From contig NZ_VCQU01000001.1 in NCBI RefSeq assembly GCF_012932915.1, positions 806,001-870,000 on the forward strand: a stretch of 64,000 nt of DNA. The letters are read 5' to 3'. Of the stretch, positions 45,655 through 53,153 are shown piece after piece. The stretch's first letter is position 1. Every line of letters begins with the position of its first letter. The DNA is from Antrihabitans stalactiti (GTDB lineage Bacteria > Actinomycetota > Actinomycetes > Mycobacteriales > Mycobacteriaceae). Made by a program: the position numbers and the translations under genes. Below the pieces are notes generated by a model that saw only the letters and a list, made by a program, of their open reading frames with translations, searched no databases and was not told the DNA's origin.

Positions 45655-46362
45655 CTAATCACGGAGCGTTGCTTCGAACGCGACACGGTCGCCGCGGAAC
45701 AAGGACCGCACTCGTTCGATCGGCACACCAGCATCATCGATCGTCCGGCGATGCATCAGCAACATCGGCATCGCGGTGTTCGACTCGAGCAGTGCGGCCT
45801 CGCGTGGCGAGGCGAGCACGGTCTCGATGCGTTCGGTGGCCGAGAAGAACCGAACTCCGCCTTCTCGAAGGGCTGCGTACAACGACGTCAGCGGGTCGAA
45901 GTTCGCGACCAGATCGCCGAAGCGTTCCTTGGACAGGTACGTGCTTTCGAGCCCGACGCGGTCGCCGTCGGTCAGGAGGACGCGTTCGAGATGAATGACC
46001 AATGCTCCCGGCGCGATCCCCAGGTCGGCGGCAATATCGTCGTCGGCGACGACGTCGTCCAGGCCGACCAGAATTCGGCCCGGGGTTCGACCTTGACTCA
46101 CCGCGCCCTCGGTGTACGAGCGCAATGAAAGCGGTTGCGTCAGTTTTGGTTTGGACACGACCGTACCTCTGCCGCGCCGCTCGATCCGCCCCTCGACCAG
46201 TAGCTCGTGCAGCGCCTGCCGGACCGTTTCGCGGGCGACCTCGAACCGCGCTGCGAGTTCACGCTCCGGCGGGACCGAGTCGCCGACCGACAGTTCGGCG
46301 AGGATGTGGTCGAGCTCTGTCCGCACGTGATAGTGCTTCGGCAGCCGCTCGGTCGAATTCAT
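45655..46362 (-). CDS. GntR family regulator, HutC subfamily (aminophosphonate operon repressor)
   Basis: A 235-residue regulator. The N-terminal winged-helix domain (about 5-75) has HYHVRTELDHILAELSVGDSVPPERELAARFEVARETVRQALHELLVEGRIERRGRGTVV. The C-terminal UTRA effector-binding domain (about 90-235) includes LSLRSYTEGAVSQGRTPG, LGIAPGALVIHLERVLL and ESTYL. HutC-type members (PhnF, DasR, NagR) bind TGGTCTAGACCA-like palindromes, two of which lie in the intergenic region to the divergent FAD oxidoreductase. It very probably represses the aminophosphonate operon and itself, with a phosphonate or phosphate ester as effector; that ligand is inferred from context only. Confidence 0.88.
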   Translation of the reverse strand: MNSTERLPKHYHVRTELDHILAELSVGDSVPPERELAARFEVARETVRQALHELLVEGRIERRGRGTVVSKPKLTQPLSLRSYTEGAVSQGRTPGRILVGLDDVVADDDIAADLGIAPGALVIHLERVLLTDGDRVGLESTYLSKERFGDLVANFDPLTSLYAALREGGVRFFSATERIETVLASPREAALLESNTAMPMLLMHRRTIDDAGVPIERVRSLFRGDRVAFEATLRD

Positions 46363-46381
46363 GCCGCACAGGCTACCCGAG

Positions 46382-46397
46382 ATTGGTCTATACCAAT
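46382..46397. promoter_or_regulatory. GntR/PhnF-type operator 1
   Basis: ATTGGTCTATACCAAT; the other strand contains TGGTATAGACCA, which I recall as the binding motif of mycobacterial PhnF. It lies 20 bp upstream of the regulator start codon, a position suited to autorepression. Confidence 0.75.
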
Positions 46398-46428
46398 TGT
46401 TAACCGGAAGTTTTCAGTTCGCTCACTC

Positions 46429-46444
46429 ATTGGTCTAGACCAAT
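46429..46444. promoter_or_regulatory. GntR/PhnF-type operator 2
   Basis: A perfect 16-bp palindrome, ATTGGTCTAGACCAAT, centred 47 bp from operator 1 and ending 17 bp before the start codon of the FAD oxidoreductase gene. It is positioned to block transcription of the catabolic operon. Confidence 0.8.
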
Positions 46445-46461
46445 CTGGCAATGTCTCTCGC

Positions 46462-47586
46462 ATGCGATTGGTCATCATCGGCGGCGGGATCCTCGGAACC
46501 GCACATGCCTTGGAAGCGATACGACGTGGTCACGACGTCGTACAGCTCGAGCGGGAAAAAGAAGCGCGCGGCGCGACGGTCAGAAACTTCGGACTGGTCT
46601 GGGTATCCGGCCGAGCGGACTACGAGATCGACGCGACGCTTCGCTCCCGCGAGTTGTGGGAACAGATCGGAAGGGAGTCCGAGATTGGTTTCCGCCCAAC
46701 GGGTTCCATCACTCTGCTGCGGACCGACGCCGAAGTTGCTGTCGCTGAAGAAGTCGCGGCACGCTCCGATGCGGGCGTGCGCGGATTCACAATGCTCGAT
46801 CCCGCCGAAGTCACAGCGATCAACCCAGCGCTGCGCGGTAAGTTCCTCGCCGGGTTGCACTGCACCCGCGACGCTGCCGTCGAGTCGCGCGTTGCACTGC
46901 CGGCCATTCGCAAGTACCTGGACAGGTCCGGCCGCTACACCTTCCATGCGGGCACCGAAGCACGAGCGGTCACATCGACGACGAACGGTGCGACCGTCCG
47001 CGACGATCAGGGCCGCACCTTCGAGGCCGACATCGTATTGCTTTGCCCCGGAGCGCAGTTGAGCGGTTTGACCCGCGAGCTGGCGGGCGAACTCCCCATT
47101 CGCCGCGTGCGTCTGCAGATGATGCAGACCGCTCCACTCGGCGAACCGCTCACCACCGCAATCGCCGACGGCGACAGCTTCCGCTATTACCCCGGTTACC
47201 ACGGCAGCGCGGTGGACACCTTGCAAGCAACTCAGCCGCAAGACGCCATCGCCGACGAGCACCGCATGCAACTCCTCTGCGTTCAACGCGTCCACGGCGG
47301 CCTGACGATCGGCGACACCCACGAGTACGACGAGCCGTTCACCTTCGACGTCGACGAGGCGCCCTACGCCTACCTGACCGGCGTGGTCGAGGAACTGCTC
47401 GGTCGCAAGCTCCCACCGGTCGTAAGGCGTTGGGCCGGTGTGTACAGCCAATGCCTCGACCGCACCGAGCTCGTGCACCGCAAGCAGGTCGACGACTCGA
47501 TCTGGGTCGTCGCCGGACCCGGCGGCCGAGGCATGACCCTCGGCCCGTTTCTCGGCGAGCAGACCGCCGACCTCATCAACCTCTGA
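46462..47586 (+). CDS. FAD-dependent amine oxidoreductase (TIGR03364-like, phosphonate-associated)
   Basis: A 374-residue DAO-family flavoprotein. MRLVIIGGGILGTAHALEAIRRGHDVV is the ADP-binding Rossmann motif; GATVRNFGLVWVSG and the C-terminal VVAGPGGRGMTLGPFLGEQ are conserved FAD contacts. Members of this clade are genetically linked to the PhnX-like hydrolase next door and are thought to deaminate an aminophosphonate (2-aminoethylphosphonate or an N-methyl derivative) to phosphonoacetaldehyde, taking the place of the transaminase PhnW. It is the first gene of the operon, 15 bp before the hydrolase. The ATG at 46462 begins the Rossmann strand; the longer frame to 46207 would run through the operators and the regulator gene. 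No good ribosome-binding site is visible. Confidence 0.85.
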   Translation: MRLVIIGGGILGTAHALEAIRRGHDVVQLEREKEARGATVRNFGLVWVSGRADYEIDATLRSRELWEQIGRESEIGFRPTGSITLLRTDAEVAVAEEVAARSDAGVRGFTMLDPAEVTAINPALRGKFLAGLHCTRDAAVESRVALPAIRKYLDRSGRYTFHAGTEARAVTSTTNGATVRDDQGRTFEADIVLLCPGAQLSGLTRELAGELPIRRVRLQMMQTAPLGEPLTTAIADGDSFRYYPGYHGSAVDTLQATQPQDAIADEHRMQLLCVQRVHGGLTIGDTHEYDEPFTFDVDEAPYAYLTGVVEELLGRKLPPVVRRWAGVYSQCLDRTELVHRKQVDDSIWVVAGPGGRGMTLGPFLGEQTADLINL

Positions 47587-47601
47587 TCAACAGGAGTCAC
47601 A

Positions 47602-48330
47602 TTGTCCACCAACCCAATTCAACTAGCCGTGCTGGACATGGCTGGCACCACGGTCGAAGACGGCGGGCTCGTCATCAGTGCCTTCGAGAAGGCCGCCGAC
47701 GCTGCGGGCATTCCTGACTCCGGCGACGAACGCGAGCGCGCTCGCCAGTACGTGATCGACACGATGGGGCAATCCAAGATCGTCGTGTTCCGCGCAATTC
47801 TCGGCGACGAAGAGCGCGCGCAACTGGCAAACCAGGCCTTCGAAGACGCGTACAACGCGCTGATCGAAGAGGGTGCCGCAGCCCCGATCGCAGGAGCCGT
47901 CGAGAGCATCGAGAGACTTCGCTCTTCGGGCATCAAGGTCGCCCTTACAACAGGTTTCAGTCGCGGGACTCAGGACAAACTCCTGGCCGCCCTCGGCTGG
48001 GAAGACATCGCCGACCTCACCCTCGCCCCATCCGACGCCGGTCGCGGCCGGCCCTACCCCGACATGGTTCTGACCGCCCTCCTCCGCCTAGGCATCGACG
48101 GCGTCGACAACGTTGCCGTGCTGGGTGATACGACCAGCGACGTCGAGACCGGACTGCGTTCAGGCGCGCAAATCGTCGCCGGAACCCTCACCGGCGCGCA
48201 CGACGAACAGCAACTCCGAGCGGCCGGCGCCACCCACGTTGTAGCCTCCGTCACCGATTTCGCCGAACTCGTTCTCTCGCATCATCACTCCCCCACAAAC
48301 ACAGAAAGCCGATTCCATGCGAATGCGTAG
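47602..48330 (+). CDS. Phosphonatase-like HAD hydrolase (TIGR03351-type, PhnX-like)
   Basis: A 242-residue HAD-superfamily enzyme. The nucleophile motif is VLDMAGTTVEDGG (DxAGT as in PhnX rather than DxDxT); the cap domain contains TMGQSKIVVFRAIL, with the Lys that in PhnX forms a Schiff base with phosphonoacetaldehyde; LTTGFSRGTQDKLL is motif II; GRGRPYPDM has Arg in place of the usual motif-III Lys; VLGDTTSDVETGLRSGA is motif IV. All catalytic features needed for C-P bond cleavage are retained. Expected products are acetaldehyde and phosphate. The start is TTG at 47602 with CAGGAG seven bases upstream. The end overlaps the next gene by 14 bp. Confidence 0.88.
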   Translation: MSTNPIQLAVLDMAGTTVEDGGLVISAFEKAADAAGIPDSGDERERARQYVIDTMGQSKIVVFRAILGDEERAQLANQAFEDAYNALIEEGAAAPIAGAVESIERLRSSGIKVALTTGFSRGTQDKLLAALGWEDIADLTLAPSDAGRGRPYPDMVLTALLRLGIDGVDNVAVLGDTTSDVETGLRSGAQIVAGTLTGAHDEQQLRAAGATHVVASVTDFAELVLSHHHSPTNTESRFHANA

Positions 48331-49363
48331 CCTCCTTCCCAAGGTCGCGGTCATTGCCGTTGCCGCAACAGCCCTTTCGCTCACCGCAGCTTGTGGTGGC
48401 ACCGGCAGTTCCGACGCCGACTCGATCACCCTCTACAGCGTCGACGGACTCGCCGACTGGTACAAGGACCGCTTCGACAAGTTCAAGACCCAGACCGGCA
48501 TCTCGGTGAACGTGGTCGAGTCGGGATCGGGTGAGGTGGTTGCCCGGCTGGAGAAGGAGAAGGCGAACCAGCAGGCAGACCTGATCATCACGCTGCCACC
48601 GTTCATTCAGGAAGCGGCACAGAAAGATCTGCTGGTACCGAGTGGAATCGACACTTCGGCAATACCTGCCGACGAAAAGGATTCCGCCGGAAAGTACTTC
48701 CCGATCATCAACAACTTCCTGTGCTTCATCGCCAATCCGGCCGCCAACCCGGCACCGGTCAAGTGGGACGACCTGCTGACCGAGCAGTTCAAGGGCAAGC
48801 TCCAGTATTCGACCCCCGGCCAGTCCGGTGACGGCACAGCAGTATTGCTGCTGCTCCAGCACTTGCTCGGCAAGGAAGGCGCCCTCGCGTACCTGAGCAG
48901 CTTGCAGGCGAACAACGTCGGTCCCTCGTCCTCGACCGGCAAGCTCCAGCCGAAGGTGAGCAACGGTGAACTGCTCGTCGCGAACGGCGATGTGCAGATG
49001 AACCTTGCGTCGATCAAGAACAGCGGCTCCAAATTCAACGTCTTCTTCCCCGCCGCCGCCGATGGCAAGCGCACCACCATCGCGATCCCCTACTTCACCG
49101 GCCTGGCGAAGAACGCTCCGCATGCGGACAAGGCCCGCAAGCTCATGGAGTTCCTTCTCTCCGAGGAATCGCAAAAGACGGTTGGGCCTCAGGCACTGGG
49201 CGTTTCGGTCCTCGATGCGGTGCGCAAGGCAAGCGGACCCACCGAGGGCGTCACCCCGACGGCGCTGCTCGACGGTGTCGACGTCTGGCAGCCCGATTGG
49301 GAAAAGGTGCGCGCCGACCTGAAAGCCGACGTCGAGGCATATCAGAAAGCCACAGGTAGCTGA
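48317..49363 (+). CDS. ABC transporter substrate-binding lipoprotein (2-aminoethylphosphonate type)
   Basis: A 348-residue type II periplasmic-binding-like protein. The signal peptide KVAVIAVAATALSLTAACGG has a lipobox (LTAAC), so the mature protein is anchored outside the membrane. The body (SITLYSVDGLADWYKDRFDKF, ITLPPFIQEAAQ, GKLQYSTPGQSGDGTAVLL) resembles the iron/2-aminoethylphosphonate (Fbp/PhnS) binding proteins. The context (PhnX-like enzyme and PhnT/U/V-like transporter genes) points to an aminophosphonate ligand. The start is ATG at 48317, inside the end of the hydrolase gene. Confidence 0.88.
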   Translation: MRMRSLLPKVAVIAVAATALSLTAACGGTGSSDADSITLYSVDGLADWYKDRFDKFKTQTGISVNVVESGSGEVVARLEKEKANQQADLIITLPPFIQEAAQKDLLVPSGIDTSAIPADEKDSAGKYFPIINNFLCFIANPAANPAPVKWDDLLTEQFKGKLQYSTPGQSGDGTAVLLLLQHLLGKEGALAYLSSLQANNVGPSSSTGKLQPKVSNGELLVANGDVQMNLASIKNSGSKFNVFFPAAADGKRTTIAIPYFTGLAKNAPHADKARKLMEFLLSEESQKTVGPQALGVSVLDAVRKASGPTEGVTPTALLDGVDVWQPDWEKVRADLKADVEAYQKATGS

Positions 49364-49365
49364 TC

Positions 49366-50523
49366 ATGTCGGAGACCAAGGTTTCGACGCCGGCCGCCGT
49401 CAAGGGTGCGGTTGATTACTCCACTCCCGCAATCATTTTCGATCGAGTGACCGTCACCTATGGCCGCGGCAAGAACGCCACCCACGCCCTCGTCGATTTC
49501 AACCTCAAGGTCGGACAGGGCGAGACGGTCGCGCTGCTCGGACCGAGCGGGTCGGGCAAGTCGACCGCACTCAAGGCACTGGCCGGGTTCGCGCGCCCGA
49601 CCTCGGGGACCGTGCGGCTCGGCGACAAGGACGTCACGAATCTCCCACCCGCCAAACGCGGAATCGGCGTCGTCGTCCAGTCCTACGCACTCTTTCCGCA
49701 TATGCGGGTGAGCGAGAACGTCGCATTCGGACTAAAGGCGCACAAGGTGCCTCGCGCCGACATCGCCGGTCGGGTTGCCGAAGCGCTGGAGATGGTCGGC
49801 ATGTCCGCGTACGCCACGCGGCTACCGCGCGAGCTTTCCGGCGGTCAGCAGCAACGGGTCGCCATCGCACGAGCACTGGCGATCCGCCCGAAGGTCCTGC
49901 TGCTCGACGAACCGCTCGCCGCGCAGGACGCACAGCTGCGGATCTCGATGGTCGCCGAACTGCAGCAATTGCGGAAAGCGTTGCCGGACACAGCGATGCT
50001 GTACGTCACGCACGATCAGTCCGAAGCGCTCGCGCTCGCAGATCGCATCGTGGTCATGCGTGACGCCAAACTGGTCGACGTCGACACCGCCGACAACCTG
50101 TGGACCCGTCCGCCGACTAGTTTCACCGCCGCATTCCTCGGTGGTGCGAACTTGATTCCGTGCACGGTGGGGCGAGTCATCGGCACGTCGGCGTTGGTGA
50201 CGGTCGGCGATTCGACGCTGCCCGCCGAGGCCCCGCAGCCGAGTGTCGGCAAAACCGATTGGTCACCAGGAAGTTCCGCGTTGCTGTGCGTCCGTCCCCA
50301 CGCGTTGACCGTCGGACCGCCGACGGAGGCCGGTGCGCTGCGGGCACGGGTGACGGCGGCGGTGTGGCGTGGCTCCTCGACGCGACTGACGCTCGCTGTC
50401 GCCGGACTGCCCGACCAGCTCATCGAGGCCGACGTACCCGGTCAGGCGCAGTTCGCACTGGAAAACGAAGTGGGCGTGCGCTTTCCCGCCGTCGCCGGGG
50501 TACTCGTGCAGGTGCCGGCGTGA
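49366..50523 (+). CDS. phnT: ABC transporter ATPase (PhnT-like)
   Basis: A 385-residue cytoplasmic ATPase. Walker A GPSGSGKSTALKAL, Q-loop VVQSYALFPHM, signature LSGGQQQRVAIARAL, Walker B VLLLDEPLAAQD, switch His in YVTHDQSEA. The C-terminal 130 residues form a TOBE/OB regulatory domain (CVRPHALTVG). The normal D-loop sequence LSALD is here LAAQD. It powers uptake of the ligand bound by the upstream lipoprotein. It starts 2 bp after that gene and overlaps the following permease by 4 bp (GTGA). The symbol follows the 2-aminoethylphosphonate system and rests on context. Confidence 0.87.
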   Translation: MSETKVSTPAAVKGAVDYSTPAIIFDRVTVTYGRGKNATHALVDFNLKVGQGETVALLGPSGSGKSTALKALAGFARPTSGTVRLGDKDVTNLPPAKRGIGVVVQSYALFPHMRVSENVAFGLKAHKVPRADIAGRVAEALEMVGMSAYATRLPRELSGGQQQRVAIARALAIRPKVLLLDEPLAAQDAQLRISMVAELQQLRKALPDTAMLYVTHDQSEALALADRIVVMRDAKLVDVDTADNLWTRPPTSFTAAFLGGANLIPCTVGRVIGTSALVTVGDSTLPAEAPQPSVGKTDWSPGSSALLCVRPHALTVGPPTEAGALRARVTAAVWRGSSTRLTLAVAGLPDQLIEADVPGQAQFALENEVGVRFPAVAGVLVQVPA

Positions 50524-51410
50524 CCACCGTCTTGGATCGGCCCGTCGCGCCACCGCCCGCAACCCGCAAAGAACCGTCGAAGTGGGGCGGTGCACTCTGG
50601 ACCCTCCCGCCACTGATCGCGGTGCTCGTGTTCGCGGTCTATCCGGTCGCCAAGGTGCTCGCCGTGTCGCTCGATGGCGAAGGCAGCAGCACGTGGAGCG
50701 GAGTCCTCGGCTCCGACCTCTTCCGCAGCGCTCTGTGGCGGACCGCCGAGATTGCAGTCCTGTCCACATTGGGCTGCCTCGTGCTGGGCACGTTCATCGC
50801 GATTGTTCTTGCGTTCGTGCCGTTTCCGGGGTCGAGGTTCGTCGGCCGCGTCATCGACACGATCCTGGCGTTGCCGTCGTTCCTGATCACCCTCGCCTTC
50901 ACCTTCCTCTATGGGACCGCGGGCGCGTTCAACGCCCTATACATGAATATCTCGGGCCAAGACAAGCCGCTGCTGGATTTCCTCAACACACCAACCGGGG
51001 TGATCGTCGCCGAAATCACCTTCTTCACACCGTTCGTCGTTCGTCCGTTACTCGCGTCGTTCGCGCAACTACCGCGCGAGCAGCTCGACGTCGCAGCCAG
51101 TCTCGGCGCCTCACCCTGGACCGTGTTGCGCACGGTCGTGTTGCCCGAAGCGTGGCCTGCTCTCATGGCCGGCGGCAGCCTCGTGCTGCTGCTCACTCTC
51201 AACGAGTTCGGCATCGTGTTGTTCACCGGCGCAAAGGATGTCATCACCTTGCCGGTTCTGATCTACACCCGTGGCATCGTCACGTTCGACCTACCCGGCG
51301 CTGCCGTGATTGCCACGGTCCAGGTGGCGCTGTCGTTGACGCTGTACGGGCTGTATCGGTTGATCTTCGCCCGCGTCATGGCAGGTCGCACTGGAACGAA
51401 GGAGGCCTGA
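50520..51410 (+). CDS. phnU: ABC transporter permease (PhnU-like)
   Basis: A 296-residue inner-membrane protein with about six TM segments (for example LPPLIAVLVFAVYPVAKVLA, STLGCLVLGTFIAIVLAFVP and AEITFFTPFVVRPLLASFA). The EAA loop that contacts the ATPase is EQLDVAASLGASPWTVLRTV. It belongs to the binding-protein-dependent permease family next to the second permease, together making the channel. GTG 50520 overlaps the ATPase stop; the much longer frame starting at 50160 is out-of-frame overlap and was rejected. Confidence 0.86.
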   Translation: MTTVLDRPVAPPPATRKEPSKWGGALWTLPPLIAVLVFAVYPVAKVLAVSLDGEGSSTWSGVLGSDLFRSALWRTAEIAVLSTLGCLVLGTFIAIVLAFVPFPGSRFVGRVIDTILALPSFLITLAFTFLYGTAGAFNALYMNISGQDKPLLDFLNTPTGVIVAEITFFTPFVVRPLLASFAQLPREQLDVAASLGASPWTVLRTVVLPEAWPALMAGGSLVLLLTLNEFGIVLFTGAKDVITLPVLIYTRGIVTFDLPGAAVIATVQVALSLTLYGLYRLIFARVMAGRTGTKEA

Positions 51411-51411
51411 G

Positions 51412-52209
51412 ATGCTGTTGTGGACCACTCGTAGCAAGGCAGTGGTGCTCGGCGTTTTCGCGCTCATCGTGCTGGTCGTATTCGTCGCACCGATTGCGAC
51501 GGTTGTCGCTGCGGCACTGGCGGGTTCGTGGACCGGTCCGTTGCCGTCGGACCTCGGCTTCTCCCATTTCGACGAAGCCCTGTCCGGTGACAACGTCGCG
51601 AGCATGACCGTGAGCCTGCAGACTGCGTTCATCGCGGGCGGACTCGCTCTCGTGCTCGGCACGTGGGCAGCGTTGGCGGCACGCGAGGCCCCGATGTGGC
51701 TGCGCCGAATTACCGATGCGGTGTTCCATTTGCCGATCGCGATTCCGTCGGTCGCGATCGGGCTCGGCCTGCTGATCGCGTTCAATTCGAAGCCCCTGCT
51801 GTTGGGCGGCACGAAATGGCTTGTGATCATCGCGCACGCAGTTCTGGTGCTGGCCTTCGCATTCAGCGCGGTCTCCGCAGCGCTCGACCGCCTGGACCCG
51901 GCATACCGCGACGCCGCCGAGTCGCTAGGGGCAGGACCGGTGCGCGTGCTGACCCAGGTCACGCTCCCGCTGCTTCTGCCTGCTCTCGGTGCTGCCGCAG
52001 GCCTCGCGGTCGCGCTGTCGATGGGCGAGCTCGGCGCCACGGTCATGGTGTATCCGGCGACGTGGAAGACCCTGCCGGTCAGCATCTTCGGGCTGACCGA
52101 CCGTGGTCAGGTGTTCCTCGCCGCAGCCGACACGACGCTGCTGCTTCTGGTCACGCTGCTCGCCCTGCTCCTGCTCGGCCGGATTCGAGGCAAGGCTGCA
52201 CTTCGCTGA
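51412..52209 (+). CDS. phnV: ABC transporter permease (PhnV-like)
   Basis: A 265-residue inner-membrane permease with about six TM segments (VVLGVFALIVLVVFVAPIAT, TAFIAGGLALVLGTWAALAA and others) and the EAA loop DAAESLGAGPVRVLTQVTLP. It begins 1 bp after the stop of the partner permease and closes the operon; palindromic element 9 follows 7 bp after its stop. Confidence 0.86.
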   Translation: MLLWTTRSKAVVLGVFALIVLVVFVAPIATVVAAALAGSWTGPLPSDLGFSHFDEALSGDNVASMTVSLQTAFIAGGLALVLGTWAALAAREAPMWLRRITDAVFHLPIAIPSVAIGLGLLIAFNSKPLLLGGTKWLVIIAHAVLVLAFAFSAVSAALDRLDPAYRDAAESLGAGPVRVLTQVTLPLLLPALGAAAGLAVALSMGELGATVMVYPATWKTLPVSIFGLTDRGQVFLAAADTTLLLLVTLLALLLLGRIRGKAALR

Positions 52210-52216
52210 ATCACCC

Positions 52217-52268
52217 ACCCTCGTGAGTCTTTTCGGAGTCTATAGACTCCGAAAAGACTCACGAGGGT
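52217..52268. terminator. Palindromic element 9, between convergent phnV-like and ABC-2 permease genes
   Basis: The longest copy: perfect 26-base arms with no loop bases, beginning ACCCTCGTGAGTCTTTTCGG. Compared with elements 6-8, two base pairs of the inner stem differ (A-T to C-G and C-G to T-A), both with matching changes on the other arm, so pairing is kept. Confidence 0.8.
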
Positions 52269-52274
52269 TAGCGG

Positions 52275-53153
52275 CTAGCGACGGCTCGCTCGGCTGAAGC
52301 CGATGACCGCGGGGATGCCGAACACCACGACCGCACCGAGGGACCAGAGCAACGTGCCGATCAACGGACCTTGCAACGGACCACCCAGCGACAGTGCACG
52401 CATGGTGTCGATCGCGCAGGTCAGGGGCTGGTGTTGCACGAGCGGTTTTATCCATTCCGGGAACGCGGGAAGCAGCACGAACCCGGTGCTGAAGAACATC
52501 AGCAGCGAACTCAGCAGCGAAACACCTTCGACCAAGGTTGCTTTCGCACTGAACACCGCGATCGAGGTGACGAGGGTGGCGAAGCCCAGACCGAAGATCA
52601 GCGTCACACCGATGAACAACAGCGCGGCGGGAAGGCCCTGCTCGAACCGGAAACCGAGCACATACCCGACGATGACGATCACGATGGTACCGATCGTGAT
52701 TCGGACCAGTTCGGCCAGAATTCGCGACACCAAACCGGATGCGCGGTGCACAGGCAGCACCCAGAACCTGGCCAACAAGCCTGCCGCACCTTCACGACCG
52801 AGCGTGATCGCACCCGCCGTAGAGCCGGCCATGATGCCAGCCAGGGCCGTCATCGGAACCGTGCCGTACAGCGCGCAATGCTCGGTTTTGCCTTCGCACA
52901 GTTTGAACAGGTTGGCGAAGGTCTGAATCTGGTTGCCGAGCACCATGTTCAGGATGATCAGCAGCAGCGCAGGAAAGACCAGGGACTGAATGACCGTGAG
53001 TGGGTCGCGCAACCAACGCAACAGCAGCCGCTGGACCTGAATCAGCGTCTGCGGGAAGAACTGCAGCAGCGAGTTCTCTTTCTTGGTGCGATCGATCCGT
53101 TTACCGGGCGCCCGCTCGACCGCGGTGGCGCCGTTTTTCGTAGCAGACGTCAT
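52275..53153 (-). CDS. ABC-2 type permease (DrrB/DrrC-like), second of two
   Basis: A 292-residue inner-membrane protein with about six TM segments, among them VIQSLVFPALLLIILNMVLG, ALLFIGVTLIFGLGFATLVTSIA and VSLLSSLLMFFSTGFVLLPAF. RFWVLPVHRASGLVSRILAEL is the ABC-2 conserved loop. A basic N-terminus of about 40 residues precedes TM1. It is the last gene of the NRPS2-exporter operon; its ATG overlaps the stop of the first permease (TGATG). It probably pairs with that protein to export the NRPS2 product. Confidence 0.87.
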   Translation of the reverse strand: MTSATKNGATAVERAPGKRIDRTKKENSLLQFFPQTLIQVQRLLLRWLRDPLTVIQSLVFPALLLIILNMVLGNQIQTFANLFKLCEGKTEHCALYGTVPMTALAGIMAGSTAGAITLGREGAAGLLARFWVLPVHRASGLVSRILAELVRITIGTIVIVIVGYVLGFRFEQGLPAALLFIGVTLIFGLGFATLVTSIAVFSAKATLVEGVSLLSSLLMFFSTGFVLLPAFPEWIKPLVQHQPLTCAIDTMRALSLGGPLQGPLIGTLLWSLGAVVVFGIPAVIGFSRASRR

